From the NCBI RefSeq assembly GCF_014673495.1, contig NZ_CP051006.1:5704001-5768000 (forward strand): a DNA stretch of 64,000 nucleotides, read 5' to 3'. Origin of the DNA: Streptomyces griseofuscus. GTDB taxonomy: Bacteria; Actinomycetota; Actinomycetes; Streptomycetales; Streptomycetaceae. The stretch's first letter is position 1; each line of letters begins with the position of its first letter. The translations under genes and the position numbers were made by a program. A model generated the notes under the pieces. It was given only the letters and a program-made list of their open reading frames with translations, made no database searches and was not told the origin of the DNA. Shown here one piece after another: positions 50,924 through 58,752 of this stretch.

Positions 50924-52645
50924 ATGGCCAACCGCCAGCAGCCCAGTTCCATGCCGATCCACAAGTACGGCCGCTACGAGCAGGTGGACATCCCGGACCG
51001 CACCTGGCCCGGCGAGCGGATCACCGTAGCCCCCCGCTGGCTCTCCACCGATCTGCGCGACGGCAACCAGGCGCTGATCGACCCGATGTCACCCGAGCGC
51101 AAGCGCCGGATGTTCGACCAACTGGTCAAGATGGGCTACAAGGAGATCGAGGTCGGCTTCCCCGCCTCCGGCCAGACCGACTTCGACTTCGTGCGCTCGA
51201 TCATCGAGGAAGAGGGCGCGATCCCCGAGGACGTGACGATCTCCGTCCTGACCCAGGCCCGCGAGGACCTGATCGAGCGGACCGTGGAGTCCCTGAAGGG
51301 CGCCCGCCGCGCCACCGTCCACCTGTACAACGCCACCGCCCCGGTCTTCCGCCGGGTCGTCTTCCGCGGCTCCAAGGACGACATCAAGCAGATCGCCGTC
51401 GACGGCACCCGCCTGGTGATGGAGTACGCGGAGAAGCTGCTGGGCCCGGAGACCGAGTTCGGCTACCAGTACAGCCCCGAGATCTTCACGGACACCGAGC
51501 TGGACTTCGCCCTGGAGGTCTGCGAGGCGGTCATGGACGTCTACCAGCCGGGCCCGGGCCGCGAGATCATCCTCAACCTGCCCGCCACGGTGGAGCGTTC
51601 GGCGCCCTCCACGCACGCGGACCGCTTCGAGTGGATGCACCGCAACCTGTCCCGCCGCGAGCACGTATGCCTGTCCGTGCACCCGCACAACGACCGCGGT
51701 ACGGCGGTGGCGGCGGCCGAGCTGGCCGTGATGGCCGGCGCCGACCGCGTCGAGGGCTGCCTGTTCGGCCAGGGCGAGCGCACCGGCAACGTCGACCTGG
51801 TCACCCTGGGCATGAACCTGTTCTCCCAGGGCGTCGACCCGCAGATCGACTTCTCCGACATCGACGAGATCCGTCGTACGTGGGAGTACTGCAACCAGAT
51901 GGAGGTCCACCCGCGCCACCCGTACGTGGGCGACCTGGTCTACACGTCCTTCTCCGGCTCCCACCAGGACGCCATCAAGAAGGGCTTCGACGCGATGGAG
52001 GCCGACGCGCTGGCCAAGGGCGTTACGGTCGACGACCTGGAGTGGGCGGTGCCGTACCTGCCCATCGACCCCAAGGACGTCGGCCGCTCCTACGAGGCCG
52101 TCATCCGCGTCAACTCGCAGTCCGGCAAGGGCGGCATCTCGTACGTCCTGAAGAACGACCACAAGCTGGACCTGCCGCGCCGGATGCAGATCGAGTTCTC
52201 GAAGATCATCCAGGCCAGGACGGACGCCGAGGGCGGCGAGATCACCCCGAAGGACATCTGGGCGGCCTTCCAGGACGAGTACCTGCCCAACTCCGGCAAC
52301 CCGTGGGGCCGCATCCAGGTCAGGAACGGCCAGTCGACCACGGACAACGACGGCGTGGACACGCTGACCGTCGAGGCCACCGTGGACGGCGAGGACCGCG
52401 TGCTGACCGGCTCCGGCAACGGTCCGATCTCGGCCTTCTTCGACGCCCTCCAGGCCGTCGGCATCGATGTGCGCCTGCTGGACTACCAGGAGCACACGAT
52501 GAGCGAGGGCGCCTCCGCGCAGGCCGCCTCGTACATCGAGTGCGCGATCGACGGCCAGGTCCTGTGGGGCATCGGCATCGACGCGAACACGACGCGTGCC
52601 TCCCTGAAGGCGGTCGTCTCCGCCGTCAACCGCGCCACCCGCTGA
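50924..52645 (+). CDS. leuA: 2-isopropylmalate synthase
   Basis: First committed enzyme of leucine synthesis: condenses acetyl-CoA and 2-oxoisovalerate. The 573-residue protein is the long actinobacterial LeuA2 type. Catalytic barrel (about 45-320) with STDLRDGNQAL, FGYQYSPEIFTDTELDF and the metal histidines in SVHPHNDRGTA; then a linker and the C-terminal LeuA regulatory domain (about 430-570), which binds leucine as feedback inhibitor. GAGGAG lies 8 bases before the ATG. Regulated by the leader peptide upstream and closed by a perfect 17-bp terminator. Confidence 0.97.
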   Translation: MANRQQPSSMPIHKYGRYEQVDIPDRTWPGERITVAPRWLSTDLRDGNQALIDPMSPERKRRMFDQLVKMGYKEIEVGFPASGQTDFDFVRSIIEEEGAIPEDVTISVLTQAREDLIERTVESLKGARRATVHLYNATAPVFRRVVFRGSKDDIKQIAVDGTRLVMEYAEKLLGPETEFGYQYSPEIFTDTELDFALEVCEAVMDVYQPGPGREIILNLPATVERSAPSTHADRFEWMHRNLSRREHVCLSVHPHNDRGTAVAAAELAVMAGADRVEGCLFGQGERTGNVDLVTLGMNLFSQGVDPQIDFSDIDEIRRTWEYCNQMEVHPRHPYVGDLVYTSFSGSHQDAIKKGFDAMEADALAKGVTVDDLEWAVPYLPIDPKDVGRSYEAVIRVNSQSGKGGISYVLKNDHKLDLPRRMQIEFSKIIQARTDAEGGEITPKDIWAAFQDEYLPNSGNPWGRIQVRNGQSTTDNDGVDTLTVEATVDGEDRVLTGSGNGPISAFFDALQAVGIDVRLLDYQEHTMSEGASAQAASYIECAIDGQVLWGIGIDANTTRASLKAVVSAVNRATR

Positions 52646-52665
52646 CCCACCCCCACCGGGGGTTT

Positions 52666-52703
52666 CGAGGCTCCGGCCGCCGCATACGGCGGCCGGAGCC
52701 TCG
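52666..52703 (+). terminator. Terminator after leuA
   Basis: Perfect 17-bp stem CGAGGCTCCGGCCGCCG (52666-52682) with 52687-52703 around the loop CATA. Confidence 0.9.
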
Positions 52704-52770
52704 TCGCTTCTCGGCCACAGGGCCGGACAGGTCACAGATTGGTCTCGTCCGGGGTACTGACTCAGCCTCC

Positions 52771-52789
52771 GTGATGTGGCTAACATCAC
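52771..52789. promoter_or_regulatory. Inverted repeat over the promoter of the TerB-like gene
   Basis: GTGATGT-GGCTA-ACATCAC has perfect 7-bp arms. TAACAT (52781-52786), a possible -10, lies within it, 43 bases before the start, so a repressor site is likely. Confidence 0.5.
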
Positions 52790-52829
52790 GCCAGCGCGGC
52801 GATGGTGCCGTGCTCTAGGGAGGTGCGAC

Positions 52830-53525
52830 GTGCTGCCGGTAAGGGGACGAGACGACCGTGCCACCAGGGCCCTGTGCGTCCTGGGCACGCGCACCGCGTG
52901 GACGCCCGTCGGCGACGGCGAGTTCTACTGCCCCGGCTGCGGGGGCGACCGCAACTACCAGCGGCTCACCGGCCGCCGCCGGCTCACCCTGCTCGGGGTG
53001 CCGGTACTGCCGCGCGGCACCACCGGGCCCGTCGTGGAGTGCGCCGCCTGCGGCCATCACTACGGCACCGACGTCCTGGACCACCCCACCACCCGGCGCT
53101 TCTCCGCGATGCTCCGCGACGGCGTGCACACCGTCGCCCTCGCCGTCCTCGCCGCGGGCGGCACCGGCTCCCGCGCGCCCCTGGAGACAGCCTGCGCCGC
53201 GGTCCGCGCGGGCGGCGTCGAGGACTGCACCGAGGACCAACTCGCCGCCCTGGTCGACGCCCTGGCCGCCGACACCGGGCGGGTCCTGGGTGATCCCTGC
53301 GGGGCCAGCCTGACGATAGAGCTGCACGAGGCGCTGGACCCGCTCGCCCCGCACCTCGCCCCGGCCGGACGTGAGGCCCTGCTCCTCCAGGGCGCCCACA
53401 TCGCCCTCGCCGACGGCCCCTACACCCCCGCCGAACGCGACGCCCTCACCACGGTCGGCGCGGCCCTGACACTCCCGGCCGAGGACGTGACCCGCCTCCT
53501 GGCGGCCGCCCGCACCCCGTCCTGA
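52830..53525 (+). CDS. TerB-like protein with N-terminal zinc ribbon
   Basis: Product of 231 residues. The first half has two CxxC pairs, FYCPGCGGDRNY and VECAACGHHYG (about residues 30-75), forming a zinc ribbon; the second half (about 90-225) is a helical TerB-like domain (LAVLAAGGTGS, HIALADGPYTPAERDAL). TerB domains bind metal and membranes and appear in tellurite-resistance and phage-defence settings, but single copies beside leuA look like housekeeping proteins. GTG 52830 is fixed by AGGGAGG 7 bases upstream. The coding 3' end is repeated many times downstream. Confidence 0.82.
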   Translation: MLPVRGRDDRATRALCVLGTRTAWTPVGDGEFYCPGCGGDRNYQRLTGRRRLTLLGVPVLPRGTTGPVVECAACGHHYGTDVLDHPTTRRFSAMLRDGVHTVALAVLAAGGTGSRAPLETACAAVRAGGVEDCTEDQLAALVDALAADTGRVLGDPCGASLTIELHEALDPLAPHLAPAGREALLLQGAHIALADGPYTPAERDALTTVGAALTLPAEDVTRLLAAARTPS

Positions 53526-53815
53526 CCCCGAGGCCGCCCGCGCCCTGCCCCTGGCTCTGGCGGTCGTCCGCACCCCGTCCTGACCCCGACGCCACCCGCA
53601 CCCCGTCCTGGCTCTGGCGGTCGTCCGCGCCCCGTCCTGGCTCTGGCGGTCGTCCGCGCCCTGCCCCTGACCTCGACGGCCGCCCGCGCCCTGGCCTTGA
53701 CCCTGGCGGTCGTCCGCACCCCGTCCTGACCCCGACGCCGTCCGTACCCTGCCCCTGACCCCGACGGCCGCCCGCACCCCGTCCCGCCCCCTCGGCGGCC
53801 GTCCCGTGGGCTCCC
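53497..53815. repeat. Degenerate 30-bp tandem array grown from the 3' end of the TerB-like gene
   Basis: Ten to eleven imperfect copies of a unit resembling GGCGGTCGTCCGCACCCCGT plus about 10 bases. The first copy is the coding end of the gene (LLAAARTPS and its stop). Later copies lie in the 346-base noncoding gap (53526-53871) before the sialidase gene. On the minus strand the array reads as a 10-residue repeat without a plausible start signal. I see no gene in this gap. Confidence 0.8.
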
Positions 53816-53871
53816 GCCGATTAGCTCGAACGGAGTAGTGGCGTGCGCCCGTACCGGGGCAGCATCACGGC

Positions 53872-55095
53872 GTGACTCCGCTGCGACGCACCGTACTCAC
53901 CAGCCTCACCCTCCTCGCCGCCCTCGCGACGGCCCCGCTGCCCGCCGCCGCGAGACCGCTCGACTCCGCGCCCGGCTGCGCCTTTTCACGGCCGTACGTC
54001 TCCGGGCGGGGCGGGTACGCCGCCTACCGCATCCCCGCGGTGGTCCGCACCCTGCGCGGCACCGTGCTCGCCTTCGCCGAGGGCCGGCGCCACGGCTCGG
54101 GCGACAGCGGCGACATCGACGTGGTGCTGCGTCGCTCCACCGACGGCGGCTGCACCTGGGGCCCGCTCGCCGTGGTGGCCGCGGGCGGCGGGGACACCCG
54201 GGGCAACCCGGCCCCCGCCGTCGACCCGCGCACCGGCATCATCATCCTCGTGACCTGCGGAAACGCGGGAGATGTGACCGAGGACCAGATCATGCGGGGC
54301 CAGGTCACGGCCGCCCGGGGACGCCGGGTCTATGTGCAGCGCAGCTCGGACGACGGCCGCACCTTCACCGCGCCCCAGGACATCACCACCGCGGTGAAAC
54401 GGCCCGACTGGCGGTGGTACGCCACCGGTCCCGGCCATGCCGTCGCCCTCACCCGTGGCCCGCACGCCGGGCGGATCCTGGTCCCCGCCAACCACTCCAC
54501 CACCCCGCCCAAGGGCTCCAGGGGCACCGGCCGCGAGTCCCGCTACTACGCCGGCCACACCCTCTACAGCGACGACGGCGGCCGCGCCTGGCACCTCGGC
54601 CTCACCGCCACCGGGCCCAGCGGGGTGGTCAATGTCAACGAGACCAGCGCCACCCAACTCCCCGACGGACGGCTCTACTTCAGCGCCCGCGACCAGTACG
54701 GCAGCGCCCCGGGCAACCGCGTCGACACCTACTCCTCCGACGGTGGCGCCACCCTCGACCGCCCCTACGCCGCCCAGGACACCCTCAAGGACGTCCCGGT
54801 GGTCCAGGGCAGCGTGCTCCAACTCCAGGGCGCCCGTGCCCCGTTGCTGTTCTCCGCGCCCTCCGTGCCGACCGCCAGGCGCGCCATGGCCGTGTGGTCA
54901 AGCACCGACGCCGGCCGCAGCTTCTCCCGTTTGATCACCCTGGACGACGGCCCGGCCGCCTACTCCGACCTGGTCCAGCTCGGCACCGGCGCGGTGGGGG
55001 TGCTGTACGAGACGGGTTCCTACGACGGACTGTCCTTCCGCCGGCTCACCGGGATCGGCGCCCACTCACCCGCCGGGGCGCCGTCCCACGGGTGA
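53872..55095 (+). CDS. Secreted exo-alpha-sialidase (GH33)
   Basis: Neuraminidase of 407 residues that releases terminal sialic acids. Signal peptide about 1-28 (cleavage near AAA-RP). Six-bladed propeller with AYRIPAVVRT carrying the first carboxylate-binding arginine, the acidic GDSGDIDVVLRRS, and five Asp-box repeats: RSTDGGCTW, RSSDDGRTF, YSDDGGRAW, YSSDGGATL and SSTDAGRSF. NVNETSATQL supplies the glutamate, YFSARDQ the second arginine, and AYSDLVQL with LYETGSYDG the tyrosine/glutamate end. The 3' end overlaps the TetR gene on the other strand by 76 bases. Confidence 0.9.
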   Translation: MTPLRRTVLTSLTLLAALATAPLPAAARPLDSAPGCAFSRPYVSGRGGYAAYRIPAVVRTLRGTVLAFAEGRRHGSGDSGDIDVVLRRSTDGGCTWGPLAVVAAGGGDTRGNPAPAVDPRTGIIILVTCGNAGDVTEDQIMRGQVTAARGRRVYVQRSSDDGRTFTAPQDITTAVKRPDWRWYATGPGHAVALTRGPHAGRILVPANHSTTPPKGSRGTGRESRYYAGHTLYSDDGGRAWHLGLTATGPSGVVNVNETSATQLPDGRLYFSARDQYGSAPGNRVDTYSSDGGATLDRPYAAQDTLKDVPVVQGSVLQLQGARAPLLFSAPSVPTARRAMAVWSSTDAGRSFSRLITLDDGPAAYSDLVQLGTGAVGVLYETGSYDGLSFRRLTGIGAHSPAGAPSHG

Positions 55096-55682
55096 ATCCC
55101 CGGGGCGGCACCGAGCGAGGGCAGGGTCAGCCGCCACCAGTCGGTGAGCCGGTCGGCGACGGTGGCCGCGCCCTCCAGTGCCTCGGTGAGGGAGCACAGC
55201 CCGAAGAAGGCGCGCACCAGGGTCCGGGCGGTGGGCGCGGGACGTACGTGTTTGGCCAGGTCACCGGCGTTGCGGGCCTCGGCGAGCAGCCGGGTCGCGG
55301 CGGCGGTCCACAGCGCGAAGGGGTCGGGCAGGGGGGCCTCGATGGTGGCGCGCTCGGCCCACAGGCGTGCGCCCGCGCGCGTCAGCGGATCCTCGGCGAG
55401 GGCCCGGGCGATGTCGTAGCTGAGGGCCACGAGCCGCTGGACTGGGGGGACGGCCGCGTCCGCGTAGCGCGCGGTGAGCTGGGGCCAGGTGGCGAAGCGG
55501 TCCTGGACGACGGCGAGGGCGATGCCCTCCTTGCTGGCGTAGTGGAAGTAGACGGCGCCGCTGGTCCGGCCGGACCGGGCGCTTATGTCATTGATGCTCG
55601 TGCCCGCGTATCCCTGTTCGGAGAAGAGCTGGGCGGCCGCTTCCAGAAGTGATCTGCGGGTTGTCCTGGCCCGTTCCTGCAA
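55020..55682 (-). CDS. TetR regulator of the ArpA/ScbR gamma-butyrolactone receptor type
   Basis: Product of 220 residues. HTH at the N-terminus: LLEAAAQLFSEQGYAGTS and ISARSGRTSGAVYFHYASKEG; the ligand domain (about 70-210) has LVALSYDIARALAEDPLTRAGARLW and FFGLCSLTEAL blocks resembling autoregulator receptors. TTG at 55682 (LQERARTT) is chosen because the family begins with QERA and AGGCGG lies upstream; ATG 55763 would add 27 residues. Receptors of this group control secondary metabolism, but many are orphan or bind other ligands. Divergent from the HAD phosphatase gene, whose expression it may govern. Confidence 0.8.
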   Translation of the reverse strand: MQERARTTRRSLLEAAAQLFSEQGYAGTSINDISARSGRTSGAVYFHYASKEGIALAVVQDRFATWPQLTARYADAAVPPVQRLVALSYDIARALAEDPLTRAGARLWAERATIEAPLPDPFALWTAAATRLLAEARNAGDLAKHVRPAPTARTLVRAFFGLCSLTEALEGAATVADRLTDWWRLTLPSLGAAPGIHPWDGAPAGEWAPIPVSRRKDSPS

Positions 55683-56015
55683 CGTTCCGCCTGCCCTCGC
55701 TCGGCATTTCCGACGGCCAAGAATGTAGTGCGCCCGCGTACGCCGGGAGCAACCAGGGATCATACTCGCGCGGTAATTACGTATTTCTTTCGAGGGGGAA
55801 CGCGAGCGGGTGGTAAGGGACGTGTTCTCTCTGTCCCATACACCCGGACAGCGCCGCGGTCCAGTCCCTCCATGGGGTTATTGCTTGATTTGCCGCCGCG
55901 AAAATATCGTAGTCATCGCTATCTTTCCGTTTCCTGTGGAACGTCGGGAATGACGCATTTCAGAGCCGCGTGCACCGCACGTCACCCCCTGTCCCTGCCA
56001 CCCTAGGAGGCCATT
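55683..56015. other. 333-base divergent promoter region, relatively AT-rich
   Basis: Between the TetR and HAD genes; lower GC than its surroundings. It holds AGGAGG (the HAD ribosome-binding site) at 56005-56010 and an imperfect inverted repeat at 55899-55929 (CGAAAATATCG ... CGCTATCTTTCCG), a candidate receptor operator. I see no coding frame or RNA fold that I can support. Confidence 0.5.
55899..55929. promoter_or_regulatory. Candidate autoregulator-receptor binding element
   Basis: GAAAATATCG faces CGCTATCTTTC, an imperfect palindrome with A/T-rich ends like known receptor elements in size (about 26 bp), about 87 bases before the HAD gene. Confidence 0.35.
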
Positions 56016-56723
56016 GTGACCCCTCATGTCCGCCCTCTGCTCGACTGGTCGCCCGAGGCCGTCGTCTTCGACTGCGACGGCACCCTGATGGACAGCGAAC
56101 GCCATTGGGTGGAGGCCCGCACCCTGGCCTTCCGGGAATTCGGCCTCCAGGCGCCACCCGGGTTCGCCGAGCAGGCCAAGGGCATGCACTACGAGGAGTG
56201 CGGCCGCCTGATGGCGGACTCGGTGCACAAACCCGAGCTGGCGGCCGGCCTCACCGGAGCGCTCCTCGACCACTTCCTGGAGCTGGTCACCGACGACCCG
56301 GTCACCATGCCGGGCGCCGTCCAGCTCGTACGGACCCTGTCCGGGCGACTGCCGCTGGCGGTGGCCAGCAACTGCCCGATGGTGGTGGTCGAGGGCAGCC
56401 TCGAACGGGCCGGGCTGCGCACCCACTTCCAGCACATCGTCGTCCCCGAGACCGGGGACTCCGTACGTCCCAAGCCCTGGCCGGACGTGTACCTCCTGGC
56501 GGCCCGGCTGTGCGGTGTGCCCCCGCTCAGGGCGCTCGCCGTCGAGGACTCCCTGACCGGGGTGGAGTCCGCCCATCGCGCCGGACTGCGGGTGCTCGGA
56601 GTCGGCCCCCGCCCGGCCGGGGACGGCGCGAAGCGGGCCGACCTGTGGCTGCCGACGCTGCGCGAACCGGAGCTGCTCAGCTGGGCGGAGACCCGCGTCA
56701 CCGGAGGACCGGAACCGGACTGA
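56016..56723 (+). CDS. HAD family hydrolase (phosphatase)
   Basis: Product of 235 residues with the haloacid-dehalogenase fold: nucleophile motif VFDCDGTLMDSE (about 20-31), motif II serine/threonine in VASNCP, motif III lysine near RPKPWPDVYL and motif IV in AVEDSLTGVESA. The helical cap (about 35-95) marks subfamily I phosphatases such as beta-phosphoglucomutase/phosphoglycolate phosphatase types. GTG start with AGGAGG 5 bases upstream. Phosphatases of this type are needed in gamma-butyrolactone synthesis and sometimes sit next to receptor genes; this is one possible role. Confidence 0.88.
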   Translation: MTPHVRPLLDWSPEAVVFDCDGTLMDSERHWVEARTLAFREFGLQAPPGFAEQAKGMHYEECGRLMADSVHKPELAAGLTGALLDHFLELVTDDPVTMPGAVQLVRTLSGRLPLAVASNCPMVVVEGSLERAGLRTHFQHIVVPETGDSVRPKPWPDVYLLAARLCGVPPLRALAVEDSLTGVESAHRAGLRVLGVGPRPAGDGAKRADLWLPTLREPELLSWAETRVTGGPEPD

Positions 56724-56776
56724 GCGGAACCGGGCGGGTGCGGGTCCGACCCCGGACAGATCCAGGCGCGGGCCGG

Positions 56777-57703
56777 CTACAGCAGGCCCGCCGAGGCGAG
56801 GAACTTGGCGACCTTCTCCGTCTCCTCGCCCGACAGCGGCACCTGCGGCTCCGCGGTGACCGGGCAGTCGATCACGCCCCGCAGATGCAGGGCCGCCTTG
56901 AACGCGCCCAGCGCCGAGGAGCTGCCGCCCATCCGCGCCGGATCACCCGCCCCGGTCAGCCCGAACAGCGCGCACAGCCGGTCCTGTTCGGCCCGCGCTC
57001 CCTCCCAGTCGCCCGCCCGGTACTGCCGGTAGAGCCGTACGTACCCGTGCGGATCGACGTTGGCCAGCCCCGGCACCGCCCCGTCCGCGCCCAGCGCGAG
57101 CGCGGCGTCGGCGATCAGCTCGGAGCCGGTCAGCACGGCGAAACCGGGATGGGCGCGGGCCCCGGTGACCAGCTCGCGGAAGGCCGCCAGATCCCCGCTG
57201 GAGTCCTTCACCCCGGCCAGCACCCCGTCCCCGGCGAGCCCCAGCACCAGCTCGGGGGGCAGCTTCGTGTGCACGGCGACCGGGATGTCGTAGGCGATCA
57301 CCGGCACCGGACTCAGGGCCGCGATCCTGCGGTAGTGGTGGACGATCTCCGAGGGGTGGGTGCGGGCGTAGAACGGCGCGGTGACCACGACCGCCTCCGC
57401 GCCCGCCGCCGTGACCGCCCGGACATGGTCCAGGACCCTCGGCGTCGTCATGTCGATCACCCCGGCCAGCACCGGCAGTTGGCCGCCGACATGGCCCGCG
57501 ACCGCCTCCACCACCCGGCGCCGCTGGGCGTCGGTGAGGAAGGCCGCCTCCGAGGTCGAGCCGAGCACGAATAGTCCGTGCACCCCCGCGCCCACGAGAT
57601 GGTCCACCAGCCGCAGCAGCGAGGGCACATCGACCTCGCGCTCGGGCGTCAGGGGCGTGCAGAGGGGCGGGACGACTCCGGTGAGCGGGGCGGGGAAGGT
57701 CAT
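56777..57703 (-). CDS. DapA/NanA-family class I aldolase, closer to N-acetylneuraminate lyase
   Basis: TIM-barrel lyase of 308 residues forming a Schiff base through the lysine in AGVKDSSGDL (about residue 168). GSTSEAAFL is the substrate carboxylate loop, and AYDIPVAVHTKL carries the catalytic tyrosine. Dihydrodipicolinate synthases have Y-N-V-P-G-R-T with an essential arginine; that arginine is absent here, while the K-L and SGDL positions resemble N-acetylneuraminate lyase. It is the last gene of the transporter operon (ATGA overlap with the ATPase). Another 2-oxo acid aldolase is the main alternative. Confidence 0.82.
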   Translation of the reverse strand: MTFPAPLTGVVPPLCTPLTPEREVDVPSLLRLVDHLVGAGVHGLFVLGSTSEAAFLTDAQRRRVVEAVAGHVGGQLPVLAGVIDMTTPRVLDHVRAVTAAGAEAVVVTAPFYARTHPSEIVHHYRRIAALSPVPVIAYDIPVAVHTKLPPELVLGLAGDGVLAGVKDSSGDLAAFRELVTGARAHPGFAVLTGSELIADAALALGADGAVPGLANVDPHGYVRLYRQYRAGDWEGARAEQDRLCALFGLTGAGDPARMGGSSSALGAFKAALHLRGVIDCPVTAEPQVPLSGEETEKVAKFLASAGLL

Positions 57704-58752
57704 TCACGGCTCCTGCGGGTGAGGTCGCGGGTCGACAGGTCCTCCTCCACAGGATGGTGACAGCGGTAGCGATGTGCCGGGTGCGACGCGGCCGAGAAGT
57801 CCGGCATCACCTGTGCGCACACCGCGTCCGCCTTCCAGCACCGGGTGCGGAAGGGGCAGCCGCTCGGCGGACGGGTCGCCGACGGCACCGGGCCGGCCAG
57901 CGGGATCGGGTCGATGGGGTGCAGCAGTCCGGGAGTGGCCGAGAACAGGGCGCGGGTGTACGGGTGCCGGGCCCGGTCGGTCACCCGGTCCGCCGGGGTC
58001 TCCTCCACGATCCGGCCCAGGTACATGGTGACCACCCGGTCGCTCATCCGCCGTACCGTCTGGATGTCGTGCGAGACGAACACCAGCGCGAGCCCGAGCC
58101 GGTCCTTCAGATCGAGCAGCAGATTGAGGATCTGCGCCCGCACCGACACGTCCAGCGCGCTGGTCGGTTCGTCGGCGACGACCAGCGCCGGGTCCAGGGC
58201 GAGCGCCCGGGCGATGGCGACGCGCTGCCGCTGCCCGCCGGACAACTGCCCGGGCAACACCTCCGCAAGCCCCCGGGGCAGCCCGACAAGCCCCATCAAC
58301 TCCCGTACCCGTGCCTCTCGTTGTGCCCGGGTGCCGCGCTCGTGCACATCCAGTGGATCGCGCAGGATGCGGCGGACGGTGAGCCGCCGGTTCAGGGCGG
58401 TCGAGGGGTCCTGGAAGATCATGCCGGTGCCCGCGCCGACCGCGGCCCGCCGCTCGGCGCCCGGCATCGCCCACAGGTCCCGCCCCCGGAACGCCACCGT
58501 CCCCGCGACCGGCCGCTCCACCCCGACCAGCACCTTCGCCAGCGTCGACTTCCCGCACCCCGACTCGCCGACGACCCCCACCGTCTCACCGGCCGCCACC
58601 GCGAGATCGGCGCCCGTCAGCGCGTACACCCGGTCCCGGGCGAACAGGCCCCCGGTGCGCGCCTTGTGCACCACGTGCGCGCCCCGCACCTCCACGACAG
58701 GGGTTTCCACCAGGGGTTCCATCGGGCGGTCCCTCTCCGGTACGACGGTCAC
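57700..58752 (-). CDS. Oligopeptide-type ABC transporter ATP-binding protein (DppF-like)
   Basis: The 350-residue ATPase energises the transporter. Walker A GESGCGKST, signature LSGGQRQRVAIARAL, Walker B LVVADEPTSALD, H-loop VFVSHDI, and a C-terminal oligopeptide-transporter extension with cysteines SGCPFRTRCWKADAVC, which in this family binds an iron-sulfur cluster. The GTG start overlaps the upstream stop (GTGA), and its stop overlaps the aldolase start (ATGA). Partner of the ATPase half of the upstream fusion. Confidence 0.93.
   Translation of the reverse strand: MTVVPERDRPMEPLVETPVVEVRGAHVVHKARTGGLFARDRVYALTGADLAVAAGETVGVVGESGCGKSTLAKVLVGVERPVAGTVAFRGRDLWAMPGAERRAAVGAGTGMIFQDPSTALNRRLTVRRILRDPLDVHERGTRAQREARVRELMGLVGLPRGLAEVLPGQLSGGQRQRVAIARALALDPALVVADEPTSALDVSVRAQILNLLLDLKDRLGLALVFVSHDIQTVRRMSDRVVTMYLGRIVEETPADRVTDRARHPYTRALFSATPGLLHPIDPIPLAGPVPSATRPPSGCPFRTRCWKADAVCAQVMPDFSAASHPAHRYRCHHPVEEDLSTRDLTRRSRE

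Noticed and set aside
53497..53815. Minus-strand repeat protein with a 10-residue period
   Set aside because: No start with a ribosome-binding site, composition is extreme, and the array clearly derives from the plus-strand gene end.
53815..53871. Start of a 604-codon plus-strand frame over the sialidase gene
   Set aside because: It is a shifted frame, Arg/Pro/His-rich, while the sialidase frame has signal peptide and five Asp boxes.
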